This document shows, one piece after another, positions 53,739 through 64,000 of a stretch of DNA of 64,000 bases. The notes under the pieces are model-generated. The model saw only the letters and a list, made by a program, of their open reading frames with translations, made no database searches and was not told where the DNA came from. Source of the stretch: Chelonoidis abingdonii (taxonomy: Eukaryota > Chordata > Testudines > Testudinidae); NCBI RefSeq assembly GCF_003597395.2, contig NC_133770.1, positions 91,464,731-91,528,730 of the forward strand. Direction: 5' to 3'. A program made the translations under genes and the position numbers. Within the stretch, counting starts at the first letter, position 1; every line of letters starts with the position of its first letter.

Positions 53739-53917
53739 ATGCCTGGACCCCAGTGGAAGGTCAAGCGGAGTTGGTTTAAAGTGCTGGTGGGTTTGATAGC
53801 AGTGGCCTTGGCTTATTCCTACAACGTGGACCTGGATCACCCGGTGGTCTACCAGGGGCCCAATGGCTCCTTCTTTGGTTACTCGGTGCTGGAGCATTAC
53901 TACGATAACACCCGCTG
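53739..53917 (+). CDS. ITGA9: ITGA9 (integrin alpha-9), coding exon 1
   Basis: Integrin alpha-9 pairs with beta-1 at the cell surface and binds tenascin-C, osteopontin and VCAM-1 (family knowledge). The ATG at 53739 opens a signal peptide: basic n-region (KVKRSW), hydrophobic core (VLVGLIAVALAYS), probable cleavage before YNVDLDHP. The mature start continues VVYQGPNGSFFGYSVLEHYY and DNTRW, the first blade of the beta-propeller; FFGYxVLEHxxDNTRW fits alpha-9 better than alpha-4. The exon ends inside the Trp codon (TG, donor gtgagt at 53918), phase 2. NGS is a candidate N-glycosylation site. The signal peptide is quite unlike the human one. Position after GOLGA4 on the same strand supports the call. 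Confidence 0.93.
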
Positions 53918-54229
53918 GTGAGTAGGGCAGAGGGACTGGCTCTGTGGCGGGGAGCTGCTGCTGCTTTCGTTGCACGTGAATGTGCCACTTCGAAGTGGCG
54001 CTGGCACCTCTCAGCCCCCTCCCCTCCGGCCTCATCCCCCCCACCTTTTTGAATTCCCCTGCTCCAAGCCTGGTGGAGTCCATTTCGTCTGTCCCCGCTC
54101 CCCAGTAGATACTTCAGAATATTGCAGCTGTTTCAAGGTATAACTGTGACCACTCGAATGAGGGAGATTTTAACTGTGTGGTTGAAACAAGGCAGCAAAA
54201 TCCTTGGTAGCAAGAAGGAAGGGACATCA
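53918..54229 (+). other. ITGA9 intron 1, 5' end
   Basis: GC-rich tail of the CpG island passing into ordinary intron. Nothing else recognised. Confidence 0.5.
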
Positions 54230-54382
54230 CAGTGTCTTTAACCCATGATTTGAGGACTCCAGTAACTCAGCCAGAGGTTATCGGTCTATTGCAGGAGCGG
54301 GTGAGGTTCAGTGGACTGCAATGTGCAGGCGGTCAGACTAGATGATCAGGATGGTCTCTTCTGGCCTTAAAGTCTATGAGGC
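54230..54382 (+). mobile_element. CR1 LINE 3' end, forward orientation
   Basis: The segment cagtaactcagccagaggtt, ggtctattgcaggagcgggt, gcggtcagactagatgatca, ggatggtctcttctggcctt and aaagtctatgag is the classic CR1 3' end of reptiles. Only the last 150 bp is present. Confidence 0.8.
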
Positions 54383-57300
54383 TAATGCCCGGCTGGAGGG
54401 GCTGTCTTCCCCAAATAGTGTGCCTTGGCAGGTCGGGAGGCCTTTATCACTCTGAGGATGGGAGTTTCTCTTTCCCGGCAGCTTTCAGAGGAGCCTGCTG
54501 CAGCAGGAAGGTCTCCTATAGTAAAATGGTCCTGTGGGTGGTTTGTGGGATATTGGCCTTTAAATAGTCTTCTCCATTTCGCAAATGTGAAGTGTCACCT
54601 CAACACACCATGGAGGCTAAATTCTCGCTCCGTAAGAAGATTACTAGTAATTTTCAGTTAAATATATTGCTTTCCTGCTGACACTGTAGCTGCTATGCCT
54701 AGTAAGAACATGACTGGACTGGGATATGCTGTATTTCTTCTTAGAGCACAGTCACTAGTGCATAAGGGGGGTGAGGGGTGGGGACTTCTGCTGAGGACCA
54801 ATTGACAGCGGTGGTGGGGGACTAGAGAAGTAGTGAAGTCTGATTTAACTTGGCATGGACTATCTCACTGATAAAGATTAACGGTGGGATAGAAGTTCAG
54901 GGTGAACTTCTGGCTTTTGAAGTCAGAAGTCCCATGGGCTTCAGTGGGGCCAGGATTTCACCCTAAATATTTAGAGACCCTCTGGCTTCATACAGGACAA
55001 TGTCCAGTCTCCAAATATGTTTCAGTTAAGATACTGGTTTAAAATCCCATGCTACAGTAAGAGGGAGCATCCTTCTTCTGGCATTGAACTTTATTTTGTT
55101 CTTCCCTGCAATTGGATTGACCCAGAAAAAATGGAGCTAAACTGCAGTTGCTGCTGTCAAGGGTGTGTTTATTAGTGCCAGTAGCTTTTCCACTGCCTGT
55201 TTCTGGAAATTGGGAGTGTACTGCAGGATCAGATTTTCTGCACCACACCCACACCCACTGATTTAAGGCTTCTAGTGTCAACCAACCCGATCTTCAGAGA
55301 ATCAGAATAGCAGCCCGTTGTCTTCCTAGAGAGATTCTAGAGGAGGAGTTTTTAAATTAAAAATTAGTGTTTTAAAGAAGTTGTAAGTGGACACATTTAC
55401 ATCAGCATTTCAACTCTTGCTGAGTAATCTGTCCAACAGGACAGCACACAGAATCTGTCAGCACCTTTAGTACCTTTCAGCAGATACTAAGTAAGCAGGC
55501 AGTGATTTTTTTCCCCCACAGCAATGAGGAGGAACATTTAATCCTGGCTTTAAACCCTTTTCTTTAATTGCAGAAATGCTGCCTCTTACTGTGGTTTGGG
55601 AACAGCACTGGAGCTGACATTTTTGTTTAAATCTCCAGTATAACTGAGGCCAGCTAATGTGTACTTAGAATGTATTATGGTAATAAAGTAATTTTGCTCT
55701 GCCTTGGATGCAGTCTGATGGAAGAAGTTTGTGTAGTTCCTGGAAAAGCAACAGAGGCACAGACTACAAGGCACCATTTAAAAATAAGAAAGGGTTGAAC
55801 TTCAGAAGGGCCATTCAATGTAACCAAATCTTCTAGCCAGGTATTAGTTTCTAAGTAGTTCAAGGTGATGTGCTCAGTGGTTTCGATTCAGTTACAGGTA
55901 TAGGACACTGAAGAAAGATCTCTTCCCATAGACTCTATTTATTAAGTTCATCTATTGCCCTGAGTTCAAATGTTGCCATGAAAAGAGGAAATGCAGCCCT
56001 GTGAGTCTCTGTTTCCACAAGCCGCAGATTGGAATTCTATCATAGTGTAGTCCACAAAGGAGGTGCTTCAGACTGGTGGTTATGCTAGTGAACAGTTGCT
56101 GCTGGAACATGCAGGATATGTACTTGGAGAAGTGAATGAAATGTGTGTGTGGGGTGTTGAATTAGCACTTCACCCGTGCAGGTGCATTCATAAGAAACCC
56201 AGCATCCATGGGAATTAACTGCAACTGCTAAAACCATAATCAATGAGTACCTTTTTATACTGATATATAGTTGTTGCTGGTCCTGGTGACATTCTGAACC
56301 TAGTAGGTAATTGGGGGACACCATGTACTAGGGACATCACTTCAGAAAAATTCAAGGGGGGAGGGGAAGGTCAAAGTTGGGTCAGCATATAAAACATTGT
56401 GTGGTGATATTTTATCTTGCAAAGTCAGGGGATGGAGGTAGTAGAAGACGTAATGGAGCATATAAGGTTTATGAGACGTTGGGGGGTTGCTCCATAGCCT
56501 CTGGCATGTACCCCTTTTCTGCAGTGCAAAACTGACAGCTGTGTTTTGTTTAGTCCTTTATGTAATCCCCTTCTTTGCAGGAAATATTTAACAGCTCATC
56601 TCCTTGACAGCAAATTCATGTGACATGAAATACAATAAGTCATGATGTGTTAAATGGGAAAACTTTTAGTAGCGGTGTCTCCATGGTGTGAACAGTAGAG
56701 CACTGATAGGTTTGATCTGTTTGCAAAGAGAAGTTGTCTGCATTCCATACAGAAGTGAGGCATAGATTCTGAATAATTAGAGTGGTTTGCAGATTGCAAG
56801 GGTGGGGTCTTCCATGTCTGCACAGAATTTTTAGAGGGAAGGGTGGTGCATTTTGAATGATAGATAAACATAGAACGTCTGTATGCATCTCATAAAACTA
56901 TGTACACTGACTAATTTACTCCTTTTCCACTGTTCTGTCTATGTGCATCGGGGGCTCTGTTAGAATTAAACAGGATTCTTTTAAGTGGACCTAGCTGATG
57001 TCACTTTTAATGTGCATAGGAACAGTGAATGCCAGTAAACAGTCCACAAAGTGTCTCTTTATCTCCATCTCTTAGATATGGACAAATTACTTAGCTGTTG
57101 AATTTGTAACTGTAGCACACTGTGCATTAAATAAATGTGTTCAGCCTGGTTTTAGCCCCTTAAAATAAAGTTCTTTGACCCTCTTTGGTTCACAAATACT
57201 TGTTTGCTTTCCCTTTCTGCACAGTGACTTTCATGGAGCATTCCTTATTAAGAAGTTATCAGTAAGTATCAAGAAAGAAGCAAGTACTTTGAAAATAAAA

Positions 57301-57710
57301 GAAACCTCTCACTTTAAAACAATGCTAATCTTATCACACAACCCAACAAAAGATAGGAAAAGCAAAATTGAAAATTACTCATTGTCTTTAACACACATTG
57401 ATGGGGAACACACAATAATGTGAATGAAGTGCCAGTCTAAAGGAATGCTGTTGAGATGAAAGAATATAATTTCTTGCTTGAGTGTGGGTAAGAGTGGCTC
57501 AGATTTTGAAAACTGATATAAACAAATATTATACATGGTTAAAAATGTTTTGGCATTTCACTCTGCTTGGGGAATGAAGTGAGGCTGGTCAGTTTCACTT
57601 CCTGCTTCTCCTGCACTAACAAAATACTGGTAGGTTTGGTTAATAACACTGCAGAGGGAAGTGGGTCTACAGAAAAAAAAATTCATTTAAAGTAAAAGTT
57701 TCCTGCAGAC
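54383..57710 (+). other. ITGA9 intron 1, nothing recognised
   Basis: 3.3 kb with no second ITGA9 exon (expected to begin by completing Trp and reading LVGAPKA-like) and no repeat named with confidence. Confidence 0.45.
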
Positions 57711-57714
57711 ATTT

Positions 57715-57815
57715 TGTGTCGGTCTTTTGTTCTGTTTGTACAGCACCGAACACAATGGGGTCCTAGGTGTGACTGAGACTCCTTGTCACTAGACGGATAC
57801 AAGTAATAATAGGGC
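57715..57815 (+). mobile_element. L2-like LINE/SINE 3' tail
   Basis: Block gttctgtttgtacagcaccg, aacacaatggggtcctaggt and gacggatacaagtaataata matches the tails at 10350 and 30100. Confidence 0.65.
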
Positions 57816-57964
57816 CTTGTAACTCCCTGGTTTATTTTACAGAACTCATTTTTATCCTGAACTAAATTGACTTTATCCTTTTCAGTTCAAAGTATTTAAT
57901 AAAAACTGTGGTCAGAGAAGGGACAGCTCATTGGAGGTAATTATATATGACACATGAACAAAAT

Positions 57965-58150
57965 TTTTAAAAGTCTCTAGTGATTTGGAGTGGTTTCATT
58001 TTTGGGCATCCAGCTTGACATCTCAAGGGGGCCTGAATTTCAGCAAGTGTTTCCCCCCAACTTTTTGAAAATGAGGGGGGCCCTTTTGGTGTCTCAACTT
58101 GAGCACCCAAAAATGAGGGCGTCCCAAACCACTAGTTGCTTTTGAAAATT
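57965..58150. repeat. Hairpin-forming amniote repeat
   Basis: The left half (catttttgggcatccagctt, gacatctcaagggggcctga) and right half (ggcccttttggtgtctcaac, ttgagcacccaaaaatgagg) are approximate inverted repeats around ttttgaaaatgagg. A MITE-like repeat type that I recall as common in turtles and birds. Confidence 0.6.
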
Positions 58151-59100
58151 GTGGTCACAACAAAAGAAGCACTGCAAACAGTGATACACTTGACCAGAAT
58201 CAGTAGGGGTTTAAGCCAATATAAACTCTGGTGGTGGAATTTGCATTGGGCAGAGTGGGTTGCAGATGGTGCAGAGTGGCTGCAACTTTTCCTTAGTGGG
58301 GACAGTAGCATGTGAAAAGCAACAGCAGCCCAAAAGCTGGAGAGAGGATGAAAAAAAGCGGGCAGAAGCTGGAGATGTAACTCCTGCAAGTGCAACTCCA
58401 TAAGATTTTCAAGGTGCCTATAAGCCGTATGGAGGATAGCGGAGGTAACTTTCCTGCATCATCTTTGCTGAATCCAGGCTAATACATGTAACACCATGAT
58501 CTTACCATATGCATTAATTATAAAGGTCCAGGAGCAAATGCCAAATTTCTTTTCTCACAGTGTATATTAAATCTTTTCCAGCTTTGCCAAAGACCCATAT
58601 TTGTGTATCAGTCAGGCATGTTCAAGATGTGTGGGCAGTTTTCTATTTTCTTAAAATAGTGCTAAATGATATCAGCTACTAGATATTTCAAGAATAATAG
58701 AATTACACTCAAGAACTGTCTTTCAAATGAGGTCCTAATCCAGATTGATGGGGCTATGGCCTCTTGTAATATTTAATATGCCCTCACACATTAGATATGG
58801 TTGTCAAGACATTTGTATGCCTCAGTCTCTATGGCCTGGTGGTCGCATATTCCCTTAATTTGGTCCTGATCATAAAAGTCCCTTTAATGAAGTGCATTAC
58901 GCCTGTGAGGCTTTCACCCATGTGCTAATATCTTTATACATTTTTGCCAATTCGTAAACCTCAGTGTTGGCCATTCATTTTCATATAGCACAAAACACCA
59001 GTCTGTATTAAGTTCCTGCATATTATCGGTAAAGGACATTTAGATTCATGAGTCAAAACCTGAAACATTGTCTTAATCAACTAAGGTAGCATTCATGTAT
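58151..59100 (+). other. ITGA9 intron 1, nothing recognised
   Basis: About 950 bp with no identifiable feature. Confidence 0.4.
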
Positions 59101-59111
59101 ATGAGTGAAAG

Positions 59112-59665
59112 CAATAGTTCTCAAACTGTGGGGTGGGCCTCCCAAGGGAAGTGCGGGAACACGTCAAGGGAGGCACAAGCTGTGTGCGTTTTTCCTTTTT
59201 TTAAGAGCTCTGACTGTCAGCCCCAGTGGATGGGGCTTGTGGAGAAGGGCCTTGTACACCCAGGAGACAGGGATAAATGGGACATCCGGAGCTCCACTGC
59301 TTGGGCTCTCCCTTCTCTCTGCCCCCAATCCCTCACTGGCAGGCAGCCTGGGCTTGGGCTGTCCTTCCCCTCCACCCCAATCCCTCACCTGGAAGTGGTG
59401 GAGCTCCTGCTGTCAGTCTCGGGGTGGAAGCCGCAAGGGGCACTAAGTCTGCTGTGAAAAGTGATTATTGATAAATATCACTTTTCACATTGCTCCCGTT
59501 ACTTTTGTGCTGCTGCTGGCACAGCACTGTCTTCAGAGCTGGGCACTCTGGCCAGCAGCCTCTGCTCTCCCTTCTGCTTTCAGAGGGGGCTGGTGAGGGG
59601 TGGGGTGTAAATCACAACAGACACAAAGAAGCGGGGGGGCAGATCAAATAAGTCAAGAACCACTG
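59112..59665. mobile_element. hAT (Charlie-type) non-autonomous element
   Basis: Begins CAATAGTTCTCAAACTGTGG and ends AGTCAAGAACCACTG, Charlie-type ends. Interior GC-rich, 554 bp, no transposase. The flanks agree only at five of eight positions. Confidence 0.65.
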
Positions 59666-59789
59666 ATCTAAAGTATCATTCATATATATATAAATATTCA
59701 ACAAGATCAAATTTAGGAAAATGGCTTGGATTAAAATTTTGTGCACCAACTGTGAACCCGGTGCAAACATGTATGACCAAGTTTACTCT

Positions 59790-59860
59790 CTCTCTCTAGA
59801 TGTATACACACCTCTAGATATATATACACACATACACACACACACACTCACTCTCTCTTA
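59790..59860 (+). repeat. Compound CT/CA/TA microsatellite
   Basis: Runs of tctctctctc, tatacacac, atatatacacacatacacac and cacacactcactctctctt; simple-sequence DNA. Confidence 0.85.
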
Positions 59861-59869
59861 GCAATGGAA

Positions 59870-62800
59870 TTTGGCTATGCAACCTTCACTAGAATGGTAT
59901 GAAAAATGTCTTTGCAGTAAAAGGAACACACTTGTTGATTGTACTGAGATTTCCACTTGGGAGTTATTTTTACAAGATTTCAAGGTGGAGAAAAATTTGT
60001 CTTCATCACATGTTCTCAGGTTATTGTATTTTCTGATGACGTCTCTTGTTTTGCTTTCTTAAGAGGATTTTTTTGAGTATAAGTCTTGAAAGATTTACAC
60101 AGTACCTCCTCATTACTGTTCTCAACTGACCAAGGAACCAGGTGGTTAGCTGCTGCTTTCATCTGGAGCCTAAACAAGCACATGTGCTCTCAGCCTTTAG
60201 CTACAGTTTTGAAGCTTGGAATAAATCTCAGCAAACAGCGATACAATACTTTATTTTTCCTGATTTTTTTTTTTAAATTTTTGGAGGAATTATTACAAGA
60301 AACAATAACTTGACCCTTACAAAAACTTTAATGATCTAACATGAATCACTAGCCAATTCTTTTTATTTTAAAAATCCTTTTATGATTCCTTTCTCTCCCC
60401 CTTCCTCCTCTTCCTTTCTCTCTCTGCCAGTTTAACATGGCGTAATAGCCTCCTCTTTTGTGGCAGCATGGCCTGGCACATGTAGGCAGTCTAGTTCCAT
60501 GGCTACTGACTGAGAGCTCTTATCACTGGAATGACCCTCTGTTTTTGTGCTTTTTTTCATTTGTTGCTTCCTGCTCTTAGCCGCAGACTGAGGTTATCTG
60601 AAACGTGCAGGCTGGTGTTACATCTGATGGTTGATTTGATCTGTTGTTGTTAGTACATGACTTAGTGTCCCGAGAATCTTTTTATGTGACCCAGAATGAA
60701 ATAAGGGAGGAGAGCCACATGAAGGAAGAGTGTCTTGTTTGACTTGGTGTATTGCCTGGACAGACCACAAACACTGAACTTTGACCTGCTGTTTGTGCTC
60801 TGGAAAGGCAGTACTGATTTGGTGCTATAATTATAGGTTGTCCAGCAGTGGCTTCTGAATTACTGTCCTCTCACTTAAGACCCTGCATTCAGTGGATTTA
60901 CCTATTCAATAGGTGAACCAACTGAATATTCCCCCCCCCCCCACACATTACATTTAGGGAAGGAAGGCTTTGACCAGAAGGAATCAAATTGGAATCCTTG
61001 GATGCATCGGAGCAGTATGTGCCCTGTTGCTGCTACTTAGTTTAATCTATGGTGATATTGGAGGCTATTTAAAGATGTTTCATCTCTGCCACTTAAAATT
61101 ACTGTGAGATGCAGAGAACCTGCAGCGTTTGAGTTATGGCTGTCTAATCGGTGCTGGCATGCTGTAGACAGATTCTAATGTGTTTGGCATCTTTCCGTGC
61201 CATTGGGACCACTCAATGCTTCTTTGTGCATTGTACTTCCAGCTAGATACAGCGCTTTGATTTTTGAAACTGATCATCCTTAGGGCCATTCAGCAGCAAG
61301 GTGGTGGTTACTCCCTGTGGGAGGTAAACATAACGCAGGTGCAAATGAGAGTGAGATCATGAAAAGAAGGATATATAGCCTCATTGCCTACTGGCTAGTT
61401 CTCCACACTGTCTTTCTGGAAACTGGCATCTCCAATAAGAGATGATCTCCCATCTGATTCCTCCAGACATAGCCAGTAAAGGGTTGGTAGGCTCTAAGAG
61501 ATTTGTCTTCATCTCGGTCAGAGGTGGCTGTGACAGGCTGTCCTGAAGATTTGTTTAAAAGGAGTAATGGGGAAATTCCTTTGGGCTCCAACATGAATAC
61601 TGTGTAGTAATGGGCAAGACTCCACAAGCTCCCATAAACCTTTCACGGGTGGATTCTGATTCTTGTAGGAATAGTAAATTAATTTGGAGAAGCCACCACC
61701 AAGACTAGGAACCTCACCTCCCCCTTAATGAAACCAAAATGTGCTACTTCAAACTTGCTTTCCTACAAAAAGATTAAAACAAAATCCCTTTAACAGGGGT
61801 GGTGGGAGAGAACTTGAGAACTGGTATGTGGCTGTTCGAGATTCAGGTACGGTGCTTTGTAATGCCTGAATCGATAGACCCCAACAACTGAAGGCTTTTA
61901 ATCCTTCCCTTTGTTTCCTCCTCTTTTCTGATCATCTGCCTTGTTGAATTTTTGTACTAGAATTGAGGCTGTCATAAAATATTGACTCAGACTCAATAGC
62001 AACTGTACACGTAGAGTCATTTCTTTCCCTCGCTGGGCTTCACTTTCCAGTGTACCTTTGTGCAGTCAGTCAGAGGGATCCCAGAAACTTCCTGCAGAAT
62101 GTTGTGTTGTGATGAGAGCCCATGCAAATGGGTAGCTCTTTGCAAAAATCTGATCACATTGTGACTGTTTCAGCTTGGGAAATGGAACTGCGCAGCTTAA
62201 AATCCAAACAGTGCTGCAAAATCATGCTATGCCACAAAATTAGACTATTTAAACCCAAGTTGGTTAAACTGGTTGGGTGATGTTGGAAGCCTGCTTAGCT
62301 ATAGCAAAGAAATGAACAAGGTTTTTCTTTTATGGGCTGTTTACATATTCACTATGTTTAGGCTGGGGCAGGATGAAGGAATCCATAGTACTGAAATGCT
62401 AGATTACCACATTTTACCTCTGGAAAAATTTCCCATGTGTACAGTATGCTTTGGGAGAAACTTTCAAACATTTTATTTTGAGTTTAGGGAACTTTCACCA
62501 GTCCTAGTAATAACTTAACTGGATTAATTACTGATGTGCATCACTTGCTTCCTGCCTGGTTTTTCCCCATCAGATAGATTTAGTATCTAGTTGTATTCTT
62601 GGAGATATGATGTCTTTCAAAAACACAGCTGATGAATGTGTATTTTCTCACAATCAATTTGAACATAGAATTAGTGCATGGAATCCTGCTCACACAGTTC
62701 AGTATTATTCCCTCTTCCTTCCCCCGAGCTTTTTAAAGAGAGATTAATGATTCTTTATAAATTAAGCTCCTTATTTTCCCTCATTCTGAGATATCATTAG

Positions 62801-63433
62801 ATCTTTTTGAGCATTATTGAGTCAAATTCATCTCTGTTGTAAGATGGGCACAGCTCCGCTGGAGTTGCACCACTTAAACCAGAGCTGAATGTGGTTTACT
62901 GTAGCTTATTGTAATAGCTGGTCTTAAAAACACTTTCTTGACACTTGCAATTTAAACCATTTCTCCTTAAGCTAGCAATATCCCCCCCTTTGTTTATTTT
63001 GTTAGACCTCATGAATGTCAATAAGTGAATGACATTCATTCATCACCTGTGTAAATGAGATGATTGGCATTCTGATGCCTGCCTGCCTGTAGAGATTTCC
63101 ATTTGGAGCTATTATTTCAGGTTCCCCTGTGCTTGCTCCCGAACGTGTGTAGGCTTTGTAGCTTTCAGCAATTTAGGTATTTCAGGCATTAATTTTTCTC
63201 ACTTGTGAAAACATGACTTGCATTATAGAGTGCAGCCCCCTGCCAAACTCCTGTGATACTGCAGCTTAGCCCAAGATATTGGGGAGAAAACGATCCTGTA
63301 ATATGGATTTCTCTCCCCCTAAATTCTCTTAAATGTCAGGACACGTTTTTGTCTTATCAGCCAATGGAGCATGTTAAAGCTATGAGGAAAACTTACTGCC
63401 CAAGTCAGATTATAGCTCCCTCTGATAACATGA
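59870..63433 (+). other. ITGA9 intron 1, nothing recognised
   Basis: 3.5 kb without an exon. Possible old amniote repeats (for example caaattcatctctgttgtaa near 62825) are too diverged to place. Confidence 0.4.
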
Positions 63434-63435
63434 TA

Positions 63436-63619
63436 CACCTCCACCCCGATATAATGTGACCCGATATAACATGAATTCGGATATAACGTGGTAAAGCAGT
63501 GCTCGGGGCAGGGCTGTGCACTCCAGCTGATCAAATCAAGTTTGATATAATGCAGTTTCACCTATAATAGAGTAAGATTTTTTGGCTCCTGAGGACAGCG
63601 TTCTATTGAGGTAGTGGTG
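63436..63619. mobile_element. Mariner-type MITE, copy 2
   Basis: Same family as 2540-2729, here 184 bp with ends cacctccaccccgatataa and the complement of ttctattgaggtagtggtg, flanked by TA (63434-63435, 63620-63621). Shared inner blocks: ggtaaagcagtgctc, tttcacctataat and aagattttttggctcc. Confidence 0.8.
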
Positions 63620-63904
63620 TAACACTCTCTGCTTCTCCTTCCCAGATAGGTGGAATTGAGATTTCAATGGTTTTTCCTCCATGTTCTTACATTGAGTCTG
63701 GTGGGGAGTAGATGGGGATGGGATGTAGAGGCTGGTAAGCAGGATGAACAAAAGTCACTGAAAACCAGAAATATCCCTGTTTTCTAGACCTGTATTGAGA
63801 TCTCTGTCCATTTTTACATGATGTGACCCACACTTAACACAGTGTGGCTTTGTAGCCTTCTCTAATGGTTGGACTATGAATAGACTCCTACCGTCTCTAA
63901 GATA

Positions 63905-64000
63905 ATGGGCCTGATTTGATAGCTCAAGCAATAGAAGCCCATGCTTTTAGAATCAGTGGTCTTGGGTTCAGTCCTCACAGACCACCTGACCAGGGATATT
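63905..64000 (+). repeat. tRNA-derived SINE head, cut by the window end
   Basis: A box-A-like tagctcaagcaatag (63919-63933) and a box-B-like gggttcagtcc (63964-63974) are spaced as in an RNA polymerase III promoter of a tRNA-derived SINE. Turtles carry such a SINE family. Not a functional tRNA: the arms do not pair into a cloverleaf. Confidence 0.5.

Larger units (their letters stand above)
53310..54010 (+). promoter_or_regulatory. ITGA9: CpG-island promoter of ITGA9
   Basis: CpG dinucleotides, rare elsewhere in the window, are dense here, with a NotI-type gcggccgc at 53350-53357 and an Sp1-like gggcggg near 53562. No TATA box is evident. The start codon of ITGA9 lies in the second half. A CpG-island, TATA-less promoter is the inference; the exact transcription start cannot be placed. 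Confidence 0.75.

Noticed and set aside
53381..53779. 132-codon frame overlapping the ITGA9 start
   Set aside because: It is in a different frame from the integrin sequence and reflects high GC content of the CpG island.
59790..59860. Possible regulatory element in the CT/CA/TA tract
   Set aside because: Simple microsatellite without further support.
63905..64000. Possible tRNA gene
   Set aside because: Boxes A and B are recognisable but acceptor and anticodon arms do not pair; a tRNA-derived SINE fits better.

Overview
This is vertebrate nuclear DNA: short exons with canonical GT-AG introns, long introns, and dense interspersed repeats. The repeat set (CR1 and L2-like LINEs, a DIRS-type tyrosine-recombinase retrotransposon, many hAT, PIF/Harbinger and mariner-type MITEs, several LTR families) points to a sauropsid, most likely a turtle. 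That assignment is inference from repeat types, not from a search.

Two protein-coding genes are present, both on the + strand. From 1 to about 29130 lies the 3' end of GOLGA4 (golgin-245/p230), including the last coiled-coil exons, the complete trans-Golgi-targeting GRIP domain and the stop codon. An unannotated-looking alternative terminal exon at 26225-26285 encodes the second known golgin-245 C-terminus. At 53739-53917, inside a CpG-rich promoter, lies coding exon 1 of ITGA9 (integrin alpha-9); the rest of the window is its first intron. The order GOLGA4-ITGA9 on one strand matches human 3p22.

The large 13.9-kb GOLGA4 intron (4414-18280) holds the most notable structure: a 5.96-kb, structurally complete but mutated DIRS element (10782-16740) with inverted terminal repeats and an internal complementary region, inserted into one arm of a palindromic hAT element (10576-17752). 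Each hAT arm carries its own copy of the transposase C-terminal dimerisation region, and an 8-bp near-perfect target duplication brackets the composite.

The roughly 24-kb intergenic interval (29130-53300) has no gene I can support. It contains CR1, RTE-like and L2-like LINE fragments, an internally deleted Ty3/gypsy element (36901-39391) with a perfect 5-bp target duplication, several probable solo LTRs between 42.1 and 49.3 kb (one interrupted by a hAT MITE with a perfect 8-bp target duplication), and MITEs with strong hairpins. No tRNA or rRNA gene, CRISPR array or bacterial-type operon was seen.
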